Source: JBDSKH01 sp035556655 | GTDB taxonomy: Bacteria; Actinomycetota; Actinomycetes; Actinomycetales; Microbacteriaceae | Assembly (NCBI GenBank): GCA_035556655.1 | Contig: DATMFW010000030.1 | Coordinates: 1-35,251, forward strand | Direction: 5' to 3' | Length of the DNA stretch: 35,251 bases | Part shown: positions 28,682-35,251 of the stretch, in pieces | Position numbering within the stretch: the first letter of the stretch is position 1 | Layout: each line of letters begins with the position of its first letter | Made by a program: the position numbers and the translations under genes | Notes under the pieces: model-generated | Seen by the model: only the letters and a program-made list of their open reading frames with translations | Told to the model about the DNA's origin: nothing | Database searches by the model: none

Positions 28682-31324
28682 GTGCCGGACTCCGCAAAGC
28701 CTACCCTCCTGCTCATCGACGGCCATTCGCTGGCGTTCCGGGCGTTCTACGCGCTGCCGATCGACAGCTTCACCACCCGCGACGGCCAGCACACCAACGC
28801 CATCCACGGCTTCATCTCGATGCTTCTGCTGCTCCTGCAGCAGCAGAAGCCGACGCATCTCGCCGTCGCGTTCGACGTCTCCCGCGAGTCCTTCCGCACC
28901 CGCGAGTACCCCGAGTACAAGGGCACCCGCGGCGAGACCCCGCCCGAGTTCAAGGGCCAGATCCCGCTGCTGCAGGAGGCGCTCGGCGCGATGCGCGTGC
29001 AGGTGCTCACGAAGGCCGACTACGAGGCCGACGACATCCTGGCCACACTCGCCACCCGCGGGGCGGCCGAGGGCTATCGCGTTCTGGTGGCGTCGGGAGA
29101 CCGCGACACGCTGCAGCTGGTGACCGACGACATCACGGTCCTCTACCCGAACGTGCGCGGGGTGTCCGAACTGAAGACCTACGACGCCGATGCGGTGCGC
29201 GAGCGCTATGGCATCGAGCCCGCACAGTACCCCGAGGTCGCCGCGCTCGTCGGCGAGACCAGCGACAACCTGATCGGCATCGACAAGGTGGGCGAGAAGA
29301 CCGCCGTCAAATGGGTCCAGCAGTACGGCACCGTCGAGAACCTGCTCGCCCACGCCGACGAGATCACCGGCGTCGTCGGGCAGAACCTGCGCGATCAGCA
29401 GGACCGCGCCGTCCGCAACCGCAAGCTCAACGCCCTGCTCACCGACCTCGAACTCGAGTACGGGCCGGCCGACCTGGCCCGTCAGCCGATCGATGCCCCC
29501 GCCGTGCGGGAGTTGTTCGACCGCTTGCAGTTCAAGACCCTGCTCGACCGGGTGTTCAAGATCGAGGGCGCCGCCGACGACCAGGCCCTGCTCGACGAGC
29601 CGACCGCGACGACGACGGCCGCGCCGGTGGTCGCCTCCGTGTCGGGCGATGCGCTCTCGGCCTGGTTGCGGGCTCACGACGGCGAACCGATCGGGGTCCG
29701 CATCACATCGCTGAACGGCCGGCCCGACGTCGTCGGGCTGTCGACGGTGTCCGATTCCGCCGAGATCGCCGATCCCGCCGATCCGGTCCTGGTCGGATGG
29801 CTCGCGTCGGCGGCGCCCAAGATCCTGCATGATTCCAAGCGCGCGACCCGGCTGCTGTCGGATGCGGGGGTCGAGCTCGGCGGCGTCGCCTTCGACACCC
29901 TGCTGGGCACCTGGCTGCTCCGCCCCAGCCAGCGCGTCGACACCCTCGGCTCGCTGATCTACTACTACCTCGGTGAGACCCTGCCCGAGCCCGACCCCAA
30001 CCAGCTCGTCCCCGCCACCGACGCCGTCAGTCCGGCCACCGAGGCCTGGTACGTCGTGCGGCTCGCCGACGATCTGCAGAAGCGTCTCGATCCGGGTTCG
30101 CTCATCGTGTCGCGCGAGATCGAGGTCCCGCTCGTTCCGGTGCTCACCCGCATGGAACGCCAGGGCATCACGGTCTCGGCCCCCGTACTCGCCGAGCTGA
30201 ACGCCCGGCTGGGAGCCGAGGCGGCCGACATCGCCTCCCGTGCCTACGCCGAGATCGGGCGCGAGGTGAACCTGGGTTCGCCCAAGCAACTGCAAGAGGT
30301 CCTGTTCGATCAACTGGGCATGCCGAAGACCCGGGCGAACAAGACCGGCTACTCCACCGATGCCCAATCGCTCGCCGACCTCGAAGAGCAGAATCCGCAT
30401 CCGTTCCTGGCGATGCTGCGCCAGCATCGGGATGCGACCAAGATCCGCCAGATCGTGGAGACCCTCGAGAAGGGCATCGGCGCCGACGGGCGGATCCACA
30501 CCACCTACGAACAGACCGGCGCGGCGACGGGCCGCTTGTCATCGAACGACCCGAACCTGCAGAACATCCCGATCAAGACCGAGGTCGGGCGCGAGGTGCG
30601 GTCGGCGTTCACGATGGGTGAGGGCTTCCAGACCCTGCTCACCGCCGACTACTCGCAGATCGAGATGCGCATCATGGCGCATCTGTCCGAAGACGAGGGC
30701 CTCATCCAGGCGTTCCACTCGGGGGAGGACCTGCACCGGTTCGTCGGCTCGCGGGTGTTCGGCGTCGACCCCTCCGAGGTGACGCCGGCGATGCGCGTCA
30801 AGGTGAAGGCGATGTCCTACGGCCTGGCCTACGGGCTCAGCCCGTTCGGACTGTCGAAGCAGCTGCGCATCGAGACCGGCGAGGCCAAGGAGCTCATGGC
30901 CGACTACTTCGCCCGGTTCGGCGGCGTCCGCGACTACCTCCGCGGCGTGGTCGCCCAGGCGAAGGAGGACGGCTACACGACCACCATCTTCGGTCGCCGG
31001 CGCCCCTTCACCGACCTCACCTCGAGCAACCGGGTGTTGCGCGAGAACGCCGAGCGCCAGGCACTCAACTCCCCGATCCAGGGCTCGGCGGCCGACATCA
31101 TCAAGCGGGCGATGCTGGGGATCGACGCCGACATCCGCGATCGCGGACTGGCCTCCCGCATGTTGCTGCAGGTGCACGACGAGCTCGTCCTCGAGGTGGC
31201 CACCGGCGAGCTCGACGAGGTGAGCGCGATCGTCACCGGCCGGATGGCGGGGGCCGCCGACTTGCGCGTTCCCTTGGACGTGCAGCTCGGCACCGGCCCG
31301 AACTGGGACGCCGCCGCCCACTGA
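28682..31324 (+). CDS. polA: DNA polymerase I
   Basis: Pol I (880 aa) fills gaps and removes RNA primers. The N-terminal 5'-nuclease domain (about 1-300) begins LLLIDGHSLAFRAFYALP and has TKADYEADDILATLA and GETSDNLIGIDKVGEKTA with its acidic metal ligands. The middle domain (about 310-480) has the 3'-5' exonuclease fold position but no Asp-x-Glu motif, so proofreading is probably absent. The polymerase domain has motif A DYSQIEMRIMAHL (Asp656), motif B RVKVKAMSYGLAYG (Arg705, Lys709, Tyr713) and motif C VHDE (Asp833). Tyr713 stands where E. coli Pol I has Phe762. The GTG start has leaderless spacing after TAGGCT. The length is typical of actinobacterial Pol I. Confidence 0.97.
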   Translation: MPDSAKPTLLLIDGHSLAFRAFYALPIDSFTTRDGQHTNAIHGFISMLLLLLQQQKPTHLAVAFDVSRESFRTREYPEYKGTRGETPPEFKGQIPLLQEALGAMRVQVLTKADYEADDILATLATRGAAEGYRVLVASGDRDTLQLVTDDITVLYPNVRGVSELKTYDADAVRERYGIEPAQYPEVAALVGETSDNLIGIDKVGEKTAVKWVQQYGTVENLLAHADEITGVVGQNLRDQQDRAVRNRKLNALLTDLELEYGPADLARQPIDAPAVRELFDRLQFKTLLDRVFKIEGAADDQALLDEPTATTTAAPVVASVSGDALSAWLRAHDGEPIGVRITSLNGRPDVVGLSTVSDSAEIADPADPVLVGWLASAAPKILHDSKRATRLLSDAGVELGGVAFDTLLGTWLLRPSQRVDTLGSLIYYYLGETLPEPDPNQLVPATDAVSPATEAWYVVRLADDLQKRLDPGSLIVSREIEVPLVPVLTRMERQGITVSAPVLAELNARLGAEAADIASRAYAEIGREVNLGSPKQLQEVLFDQLGMPKTRANKTGYSTDAQSLADLEEQNPHPFLAMLRQHRDATKIRQIVETLEKGIGADGRIHTTYEQTGAATGRLSSNDPNLQNIPIKTEVGREVRSAFTMGEGFQTLLTADYSQIEMRIMAHLSEDEGLIQAFHSGEDLHRFVGSRVFGVDPSEVTPAMRVKVKAMSYGLAYGLSPFGLSKQLRIETGEAKELMADYFARFGGVRDYLRGVVAQAKEDGYTTTIFGRRRPFTDLTSSNRVLRENAERQALNSPIQGSAADIIKRAMLGIDADIRDRGLASRMLLQVHDELVLEVATGELDEVSAIVTGRMAGAADLRVPLDVQLGTGPNWDAAAH

Positions 31325-31333
31325 TCCGCCCTC

Positions 31334-31359
31334 GCCTCACCTGTGTTTCTCAGGCAGGC
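31334..31359 (+). terminator. Possible polA terminator hairpin
   Basis: GCCT/AGGC and CCTG/CAGG can pair into an 8-bp stem with a small internal loop and a 7-base loop (TGTTTCT), starting 10 bp after the polA stop. No U-tract follows. Confidence 0.4.
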
Positions 31360-31413
31360 CGGCCACTGCATGTCCGAATCGCCCCGGCATCCTCGCGATC
31401 TGCGGCGAATCGA

Positions 31414-31443
31414 TTGACTTACGGACACAAACGGACTTATATA
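31414..31443 (+). promoter_or_regulatory. Strong promoter of the deoR-fruK-PTS operon
   Basis: TTGACT (31414-31419) and TATATA (31438-31443) are 18 bp apart in an unusually AT-rich stretch. This is the best sigma-70-type match in the window. Transcription would start near 31450, leaving a leader of about 35 nt before the presumed CTG start at 31484. Confidence 0.8.
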
Positions 31444-31470
31444 AGCCCAAAGCAACATCCGTTCGTTCGA
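31421..31470. promoter_or_regulatory. Candidate DeoR/FruR operator repeats
   Basis: ACGGAC occurs twice, 10 bp apart (31421-31426 and 31431-31436), between and next to the promoter boxes. ATCCGTTCGTTCGATCC lies just downstream (31457-31473). The 10-bp spacing places the repeats on one face of the helix. Repeated TTCG-like and GTCCG words are common in DeoR-family operators. Further TGTCCG copies lie at 31371-31376 and 33216-33221. Autoregulation by the DeoR protein is inferred. Confidence 0.45.
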
Positions 31471-31483
31471 TCCGAGGTCAGCC

Positions 31484-32245
31484 CTGTACGCACCGGAGCG
31501 TCACCAGCAGATCCTCGACACCGCACGCGTCCGTGGCCGGGTCGAGGTGGCGGGGCTGGCGCGCGAATTGGCCGTCACGCCCGAGACCGTCCGGCGCGAC
31601 CTCACCGCCCTCGAGCGCCGAGGGGTTCTGCGCAGGGTGCACGGCGGCGCGATCCCGGTGGAGCGCTTCGGCATCGAACCCGGGGTCGCCGACCGCGAGG
31701 TGCATGCGATCGGAGAGAAGGAGCGGATCGCGCGGGCGGCTCTGGAGGAGTTGCCCGACGGCGGCTCGATCATCATCGACGCCGGGACGACGACGGTGCG
31801 CCTGGCCGAACTGCTGCCGCTCGACCGGGAGCTCACCGTGGTCACGCACTCGATCCCGGTGGCCGCCGCGCTCGTGTCGCGCCCGAATATCAGCCTTCAC
31901 CTGCTGGGCGGACTGGTCCGCGGCCGCACGCTCGCCGCCGTGGGGGAGTGGACCAGGACGCAGGTCGCCGAGGTGTTCGCCGACGTGGCCTTCATGGGCA
32001 CCAACGGCATCAGCGTGGAACGGGGTCTCACCACTCCCGATCTCGCCGAGGCGGCAGTGAAGAAGGCGCTCATCGACGCCGCGCGCCGCACCGTCGTGCT
32101 CGCCGACCACTCCAAGTTCGGCCGCGAGGACTTCGCCCGGGTCAGCCCGATCGGCGCGATCGACACCGTCATCACCGACTCCGGACTCGACCCCGAGCTG
32201 GCGGAGGACCTCGAGAACGCGGGTCCCCGGGTGGTGGTCGTGTGA
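31484..32245 (+). CDS. DeoR-family transcriptional regulator, apparently starting with CTG
   Basis: The 253-aa protein has an N-terminal winged helix-turn-helix (about 1-58: YAPERHQQILDTARVRGRVE, then LAVTPETVRRDLTALERRG and RRVHGG) and a C-terminal sugar-phosphate sensor domain (about 75-240: IIDAGTTTVRLAELLP, HLLGGLVRG, FMGTNGIS, VVLADHSKFG). It is likely a repressor relieved by a sugar phosphate such as fructose-1-phosphate. In this frame there is no ATG, GTG or TTG between the stop at 31442 and GTG 31547. Starting at 31547 would remove the first helix. CTG 31484, with GAGGT 5 nt upstream, gives MYAPERHQQIL, the usual start for the family. It overlaps the kinase gene as GTGA. Confidence 0.88.
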   Translation: MYAPERHQQILDTARVRGRVEVAGLARELAVTPETVRRDLTALERRGVLRRVHGGAIPVERFGIEPGVADREVHAIGEKERIARAALEELPDGGSIIIDAGTTTVRLAELLPLDRELTVVTHSIPVAAALVSRPNISLHLLGGLVRGRTLAAVGEWTRTQVAEVFADVAFMGTNGISVERGLTTPDLAEAAVKKALIDAARRTVVLADHSKFGREDFARVSPIGAIDTVITDSGLDPELAEDLENAGPRVVVV

Positions 32246-33195
32246 TCGTCACGTTGACTCTCAACCCGAGCCTCGACCGCACCGTCGATGTCGAGTCGCT
32301 CGAGCGCGGCGCCGTCAACCGCACGAGCGATCCGGTGCTGGAGCCCGGCGGCAAGGGCGTCAACGTCACACGTGCCCTCATCGCCAACGGCGTGCCCTCG
32401 CTCGCCGTGCTGGCGGTCGGGGGACCGGAGGGCGCCGAGCTGAGTCGCCTCCTCGAGCGGGACGGCGTCCTGTCGCGGTTCGTGCCGGTCTCGGGTCGCA
32501 CCCGATCGAACCTCACGGTGTGCGAGCCGGACGGCACCGTCACGAAGCTGAACGAACCGGGGAACCCGCTCACCGCATCCGATGTGAATGCCATCGCCAC
32601 GGCGATGCGCACCAGCACGCGCGATGGCGACTGGCTGGTGGTCTCGGGCAGCACGCCCCCGCGGTTCACGACGGCGCAGGTCCAGTCGTTGCTCGCCGAG
32701 GCGACGGCGACGGGTGCCCAGCTCGTCATCGACTCCAGCGGCGAGATGCTGGCGATGGCGCTCGAGGCTGCACCGCGGATCGTCAAGCCGAACCGGCACG
32801 AGCTGGCCGAACTGGTCGGCCGGCCGCTCGGCTCGATGGCCGAGGTGCGCGAGGCGGCCGAGCAGGTGCGCGCCCGCGGCGCCGAACACGTGCTGGTGAG
32901 CCTGGGCGCCGAGGGCGCCGTGCTGGTCGGGCCGGCCGGCATGCTCGTCGGCGAATCGCGTGTCACCCACCCGCGCAGCACCGTCGGGGCGGGCGACTGC
33001 TTCCTCGCGGGCTTCCTCTCGCGGTTCACCCACGACGAGGCGGATGTCGAGGCTGCCCTGCTCGAGGCCCTCACCTGGGGCGCCGCGGCGACGCGACTCC
33101 CCGGCAGCGCCGTTCCCGGACCCGCCGACCTCGACCCCTCGATCGTCCAGCTGGTGTGGCAGCCAGACCTGGATCGGCCCCTCGTGGCCAGTTAG
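32242..33195 (+). CDS. fruK: 1-phosphofructokinase-like PfkB-family kinase
   Basis: This 317-aa cytoplasmic kinase has the FruK/LacC pattern: IVTLTLNPSLDRTVDVESL at the N-terminus, EPGGKGVNVTRALIANG, and the catalytic STVGAGDCFLAGFLSR with Asp252. Cys replaces the common Ser after that Asp. In the family the enzyme phosphorylates fructose-1-phosphate to fructose-1,6-bisphosphate; tagatose-6-phosphate or fructose-6-phosphate kinases are close alternatives. It begins with GTG in the deoR stop and is followed 46 bp later by the PTS IIC gene, so the substrate should come from that PTS. FruK normally partners with a fructose PTS, whereas this one is mannitol-type. Confidence 0.85.
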   Translation: MIVTLTLNPSLDRTVDVESLERGAVNRTSDPVLEPGGKGVNVTRALIANGVPSLAVLAVGGPEGAELSRLLERDGVLSRFVPVSGRTRSNLTVCEPDGTVTKLNEPGNPLTASDVNAIATAMRTSTRDGDWLVVSGSTPPRFTTAQVQSLLAEATATGAQLVIDSSGEMLAMALEAAPRIVKPNRHELAELVGRPLGSMAEVREAAEQVRARGAEHVLVSLGAEGAVLVGPAGMLVGESRVTHPRSTVGAGDCFLAGFLSRFTHDEADVEAALLEALTWGAAATRLPGSAVPGPADLDPSIVQLVWQPDLDRPLVAS

Positions 33196-33241
33196 CAATC
33201 GCCACCGTCCCCGACTGTCCGTACGAAGGAGTACCTACACA

Positions 33242-34462
33242 ATGTCCGACTACACACCAGCAGTCACCGGAACCGGGGCACGCGCCGTCGTGCAACGGTT
33301 CGGTGCCTTCCTCGCCGGCATGGTGATGCCGAACCTGGGTGCGTTCATCGCATTCGGTCTCATCACCACGCTGTTCATCCCCGACGGATGGGTGAACAAG
33401 ATCGCCGGAACCCAGACCGAGGTGAGCACGCAGATCAGCTCGGTCGTCGGCCCGCTGATCGTCATCCTGATCCCGATCCTGATCGCCTTCACCGGCGGCT
33501 ACCGCGTGTACGGCCACCGTGGCGGCGTCGTCGGCGCGGTCTCGCTGGTCGGCGCCATGATGGCGCCGGTCGCGGTGCCGTGGCTCACCGGCCTGTCGCT
33601 GAACGGCGAGGAGGTCACGCGTCCGGGCTCGATCGCCGAGATCGGACCGACCATCCTGGCCGCGTTCGTGCTCGGTCCGCTCACCGCGTGGATCATTAAG
33701 AAGTGGGACAACGCCATCGCGGGCAAGGTCAAGGGCGGCTTCGAGATGCTCGTCGACAACTTCTCGGCCGGCATCATCGGCGGGGTGATGGTCGTCGTGG
33801 GCCTGTACATCATCGGCCCGATCACGTTCTGGATCACGCAGGGCCTCGGCTGGCTCGCCAACGCCCTGGTCAGCACCGGTCTCCTGCCGCTCGTATCGAT
33901 CGTGGTGGAGCCGGCGAAGGTGCTGTTCCTCAACAACGCGATCAACCACGGCGTGTTCACGCCGCTGGGAATCGACCAGGCCGCCGACGCCGGGCGCTCG
34001 ATCTTCTTCATGATCGAATCGAACCCCGGTCCGGGTCTCGGCATCCTCGCCGCCATGCTGCTGTTCGGTCCGCGCGCGGTCCGTCCGACGGTCCCGGCCG
34101 CGATGGTCGTGCACTTCCTCGGCGGCATCCACGAGATCTACTTCCCGTACGTGCTGATGAAGCCGATCCTGATCATCGCCGCGATCGTCGGCGGTGCGAC
34201 GGGCGTTCTGTGGGAGTCGCTGCTCGGCCTCGGTCTGGTGGCGCCGGCATCTCCGGGCAGCATCTTCGCGTGGTTCGCGGTGTCCCCTCCCGACCAGGTT
34301 CTGCTGATCCTGCTCGGGGTGATCATCTCGGCCGGCGTGACCTTCGTGGTCGGCTCCCTGCTCCTCGGGTTCGGCCGCAAGGAGTCGGCCGTCGACGCGG
34401 CCATCGACCTCGAGGCCGCCAAGGAGAAGACCGCCGAGAACAAGGCCGCGTCCAAGAAGTAG
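33242..34462 (+). CDS. mtlA: PTS mannitol-type EIIC component
   Basis: The 406-aa membrane protein is the sugar channel of a PTS. It closely follows mannitol MtlA EIIC: RFGAFLAGMVMPNLGAFIAF at the N-terminus, VKGGFEMLVDNFSAGIIGG, VEPAKVLFLNNAINHGVFTP, FMIESNPGPGLGILAA and the GGIHEIYFPYVLMKP region. About eight hydrophobic segments are visible, and a charged Lys/Ala/Glu-rich tail (about 380-406) ends the protein. Unlike E. coli MtlA it has no fused IIB or IIA; these are separate genes downstream. ATG 33242 follows GAAGGAG (33225-33231) by 10 nt. Mannitol is the best guess; a related polyol or ketose is possible. Confidence 0.88.
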   Translation: MSDYTPAVTGTGARAVVQRFGAFLAGMVMPNLGAFIAFGLITTLFIPDGWVNKIAGTQTEVSTQISSVVGPLIVILIPILIAFTGGYRVYGHRGGVVGAVSLVGAMMAPVAVPWLTGLSLNGEEVTRPGSIAEIGPTILAAFVLGPLTAWIIKKWDNAIAGKVKGGFEMLVDNFSAGIIGGVMVVVGLYIIGPITFWITQGLGWLANALVSTGLLPLVSIVVEPAKVLFLNNAINHGVFTPLGIDQAADAGRSIFFMIESNPGPGLGILAAMLLFGPRAVRPTVPAAMVVHFLGGIHEIYFPYVLMKPILIIAAIVGGATGVLWESLLGLGLVAPASPGSIFAWFAVSPPDQVLLILLGVIISAGVTFVVGSLLLGFGRKESAVDAAIDLEAAKEKTAENKAASKK

Positions 34463-34499
34463 CCTCGAAGCACCTGTCACTCGACGAAGGAGAACAGCC

Positions 34500-34808
34500 A
34501 TGACCACCATCGACGGCGGAAGCGTCAAGAAGCTGATCGTCGCCTGCGACGCGGGGATGGGCTCGAGCGTGATGCTCGCGTCCACCCTCAAGAAGCAGCT
34601 CGCGAAGAACGGGGTGACCGTCGAGCATTCGCCGGTCGCGAACATCCCGGCCGACGCCGATGTGGTCGTCACCCAGGCGGGGCTGGCGGACCGGGCACGC
34701 GGGGTCGTCCCCGATGTCCCGGTGGTCCCGTTCCAGCTCTTCCTGGGTGACCCGGTCGTCACCAAGCTTGTCAAGGCCATTCAGGATGGCACGACGGTCG
34801 AGGTGTGA
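34500..34808 (+). CDS. PTS mannitol-type EIIB component
   Basis: This 102-aa cytoplasmic protein carries the phospho-cysteine loop ACDAGMGSSVML with Cys16, which receives phosphate from EIIA and passes it to the incoming sugar. The loop is identical in type to the IIB domain of mannitol permeases, and the following VTQAGLADRARG fits that fold. ATG 34500 follows GAAGGAG (34486-34492) by 7 nt. It lies 37 bp after EIIC and 3 bp before EIIA. Confidence 0.9.
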   Translation: MTTIDGGSVKKLIVACDAGMGSSVMLASTLKKQLAKNGVTVEHSPVANIPADADVVVTQAGLADRARGVVPDVPVVPFQLFLGDPVVTKLVKAIQDGTTVEV

Positions 34809-34811
34809 CCG

Positions 34812-35251
34812 ATGGCTGACGAGGAGGCGCAGAAGCCGCTCACCGACCTGCTGGCGCCGGCATCCATTCGGCTGGATGCGGTGGCAGCCGATCGCGATGA
34901 CGCGATCCGGCAGGCCGGCGTGGCACTGATCGCGGCGGGAGCCGTCGATCCGAGCTACGTGGACGCGATGCTCGAGCGCGAGAACTCGGTCTCCACCTAC
35001 GTCGGCGAGGGTGTCGCCATTCCGCACGGCACCCTCGCCGGCAAGGACGCGGTGAAGGACGATGCGATCGTGGTGCTGCGCTTCCCGGACGGCGTCGACT
35101 GGGATGGAAACCCGGTCAGCGTCGCCGTGGGCATCGCCGCGAAGGGCAACGGCCACATCGCGCTGCTGTCGCAGCTGGCGACCGTCCTGCTCGATCCGGA
35201 CAAGGCGGCCGCCCTGCGCGCCGCCGACACTCCCGACCGGGTCTACGAGTT
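34812..35251 (+). CDS. PTS mannitol/fructose-type EIIA component, cut by window end
   Basis: The visible 146 residues form most of a PTS EIIA domain of the mannitol/fructose class. The phosphorylated histidine is His72 in VAIPHGT, with the usual flanks ENSVSTYVGEG before and VVLRFPDGVDWDG after. It would take phosphate from HPr and hand it to EIIB. The ATG is 3 bp after the EIIB stop. The frame is open to the last base, so the C-terminus is missing. Genes for HPr or mannitol-1-phosphate dehydrogenase could follow outside the window. Confidence 0.92.
   Translation, partial: MADEEAQKPLTDLLAPASIRLDAVAADRDDAIRQAGVALIAAGAVDPSYVDAMLERENSVSTYVGEGVAIPHGTLAGKDAVKDDAIVVLRFPDGVDWDGNPVSVAVGIAAKGNGHIALLSQLATVLLDPDKAAALRAADTPDRVYE

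Noticed and set aside
28636..28716. Longer N-terminus for the thioesterase starting at 28716
   Set aside because: It would overlap polA and its promoter, and the added residues are not family-like; ATG 28635 has AAGGA upstream.
27224..30499. Minus-strand open frame of 1091 codons under pdtaR, the lipoprotein gene and polA
   Set aside because: Shadow frame; composition and lack of motifs argue against coding. The real minus-strand gene here is in another frame at 28201-28635.
31354..31366. GGCCGGCC palindrome in the gap after polA
   Set aside because: Short GC palindromes are expected by chance in this composition and it has no loop for a hairpin.
33221..33234. GTAC-GAAGGA-GTAC hairpin around the EIIC ribosome-binding site
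   Set aside because: Only 4 bp of pairing; too weak to call a regulatory fold without covariation.

Overview
The window looks like chromosomal DNA of a high-GC actinobacterium (roughly 70% GC by eye). It is probably from the Microbacteriaceae and most like Microbacterium, although no 16S gene is present to prove this. The supporting signs are a helicase-motif-less PriA end, a Pol I without proofreading residues, an actinobacterial Lgt, a PdtaR-type REC-ANTAR regulator, a DUF2510 membrane protein, the small HGxxPAAW protein inside the trp operon, and TANNNT boxes placed directly before start codons. Nearly all genes lie on the + strand. The exceptions are tRNA-Leu(CAA) and one hotdog thioesterase gene. 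The longest stretch without a gene is about 160 bp (31325-31483). I see no insertion sequence, prophage, CRISPR array or rRNA.

Layout. 1-3691: priA end, then overlapping fmt-rsmB-rpe. 3746-9378: a polyamine/opine-type ABC transporter (ATPase, Tat lipoprotein binding protein, two permeases) followed by a YtcJ-like amidohydrolase. 9388-17150: an FKBP isomerase, then hisE, hisG-hisF-hisI-trpE, two uncharacterised small membrane proteins, and trpC-trpB-trpA, with start/stop overlaps at most junctions. 17161-25955: lgt, gltB-gltD (NADPH glutamate synthase) and pyk. 26030-28635: a DUF2510 membrane protein, tRNA-Leu on the minus strand, a REC-ANTAR regulator coupled to a lipoprotein gene, and a convergent hotdog thioesterase. 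28682-31324: polA. 31484-35251: a sugar cassette with a DeoR regulator, a 1-phosphofructokinase-like kinase and mannitol-type PTS IIC, IIB and IIA, the last cut by the window end.

How the genes work together. HisE, HisG, HisF and HisI carry out early and middle histidine steps. TrpE, TrpC, TrpB and TrpA carry out most of tryptophan synthesis. HisA/TrpF, trpD, trpG and the remaining his genes must lie elsewhere. Both pathways use PRPP, and Rpe belongs to the pentose-phosphate supply. GltBD makes the glutamate consumed by these pathways. The ABC genes plus amidohydrolase look like an uptake-and-cleavage unit of unknown substrate. The final cassette looks like a locally regulated PTS sugar operon.

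Most of the window is housekeeping. I do not see an obvious new defence, mobile or biosynthetic system. The points most worth following up are: the deoR gene, which seems to begin with CTG; a mannitol-type PTS linked to a fructose-1-phosphate kinase; -10 boxes fused to upstream TAG stop codons with leaderless starts downstream; a symmetric back-to-back promoter between tRNA-Leu and pdtaR; and an apparent excess of the word GGATGC/GCATCC.
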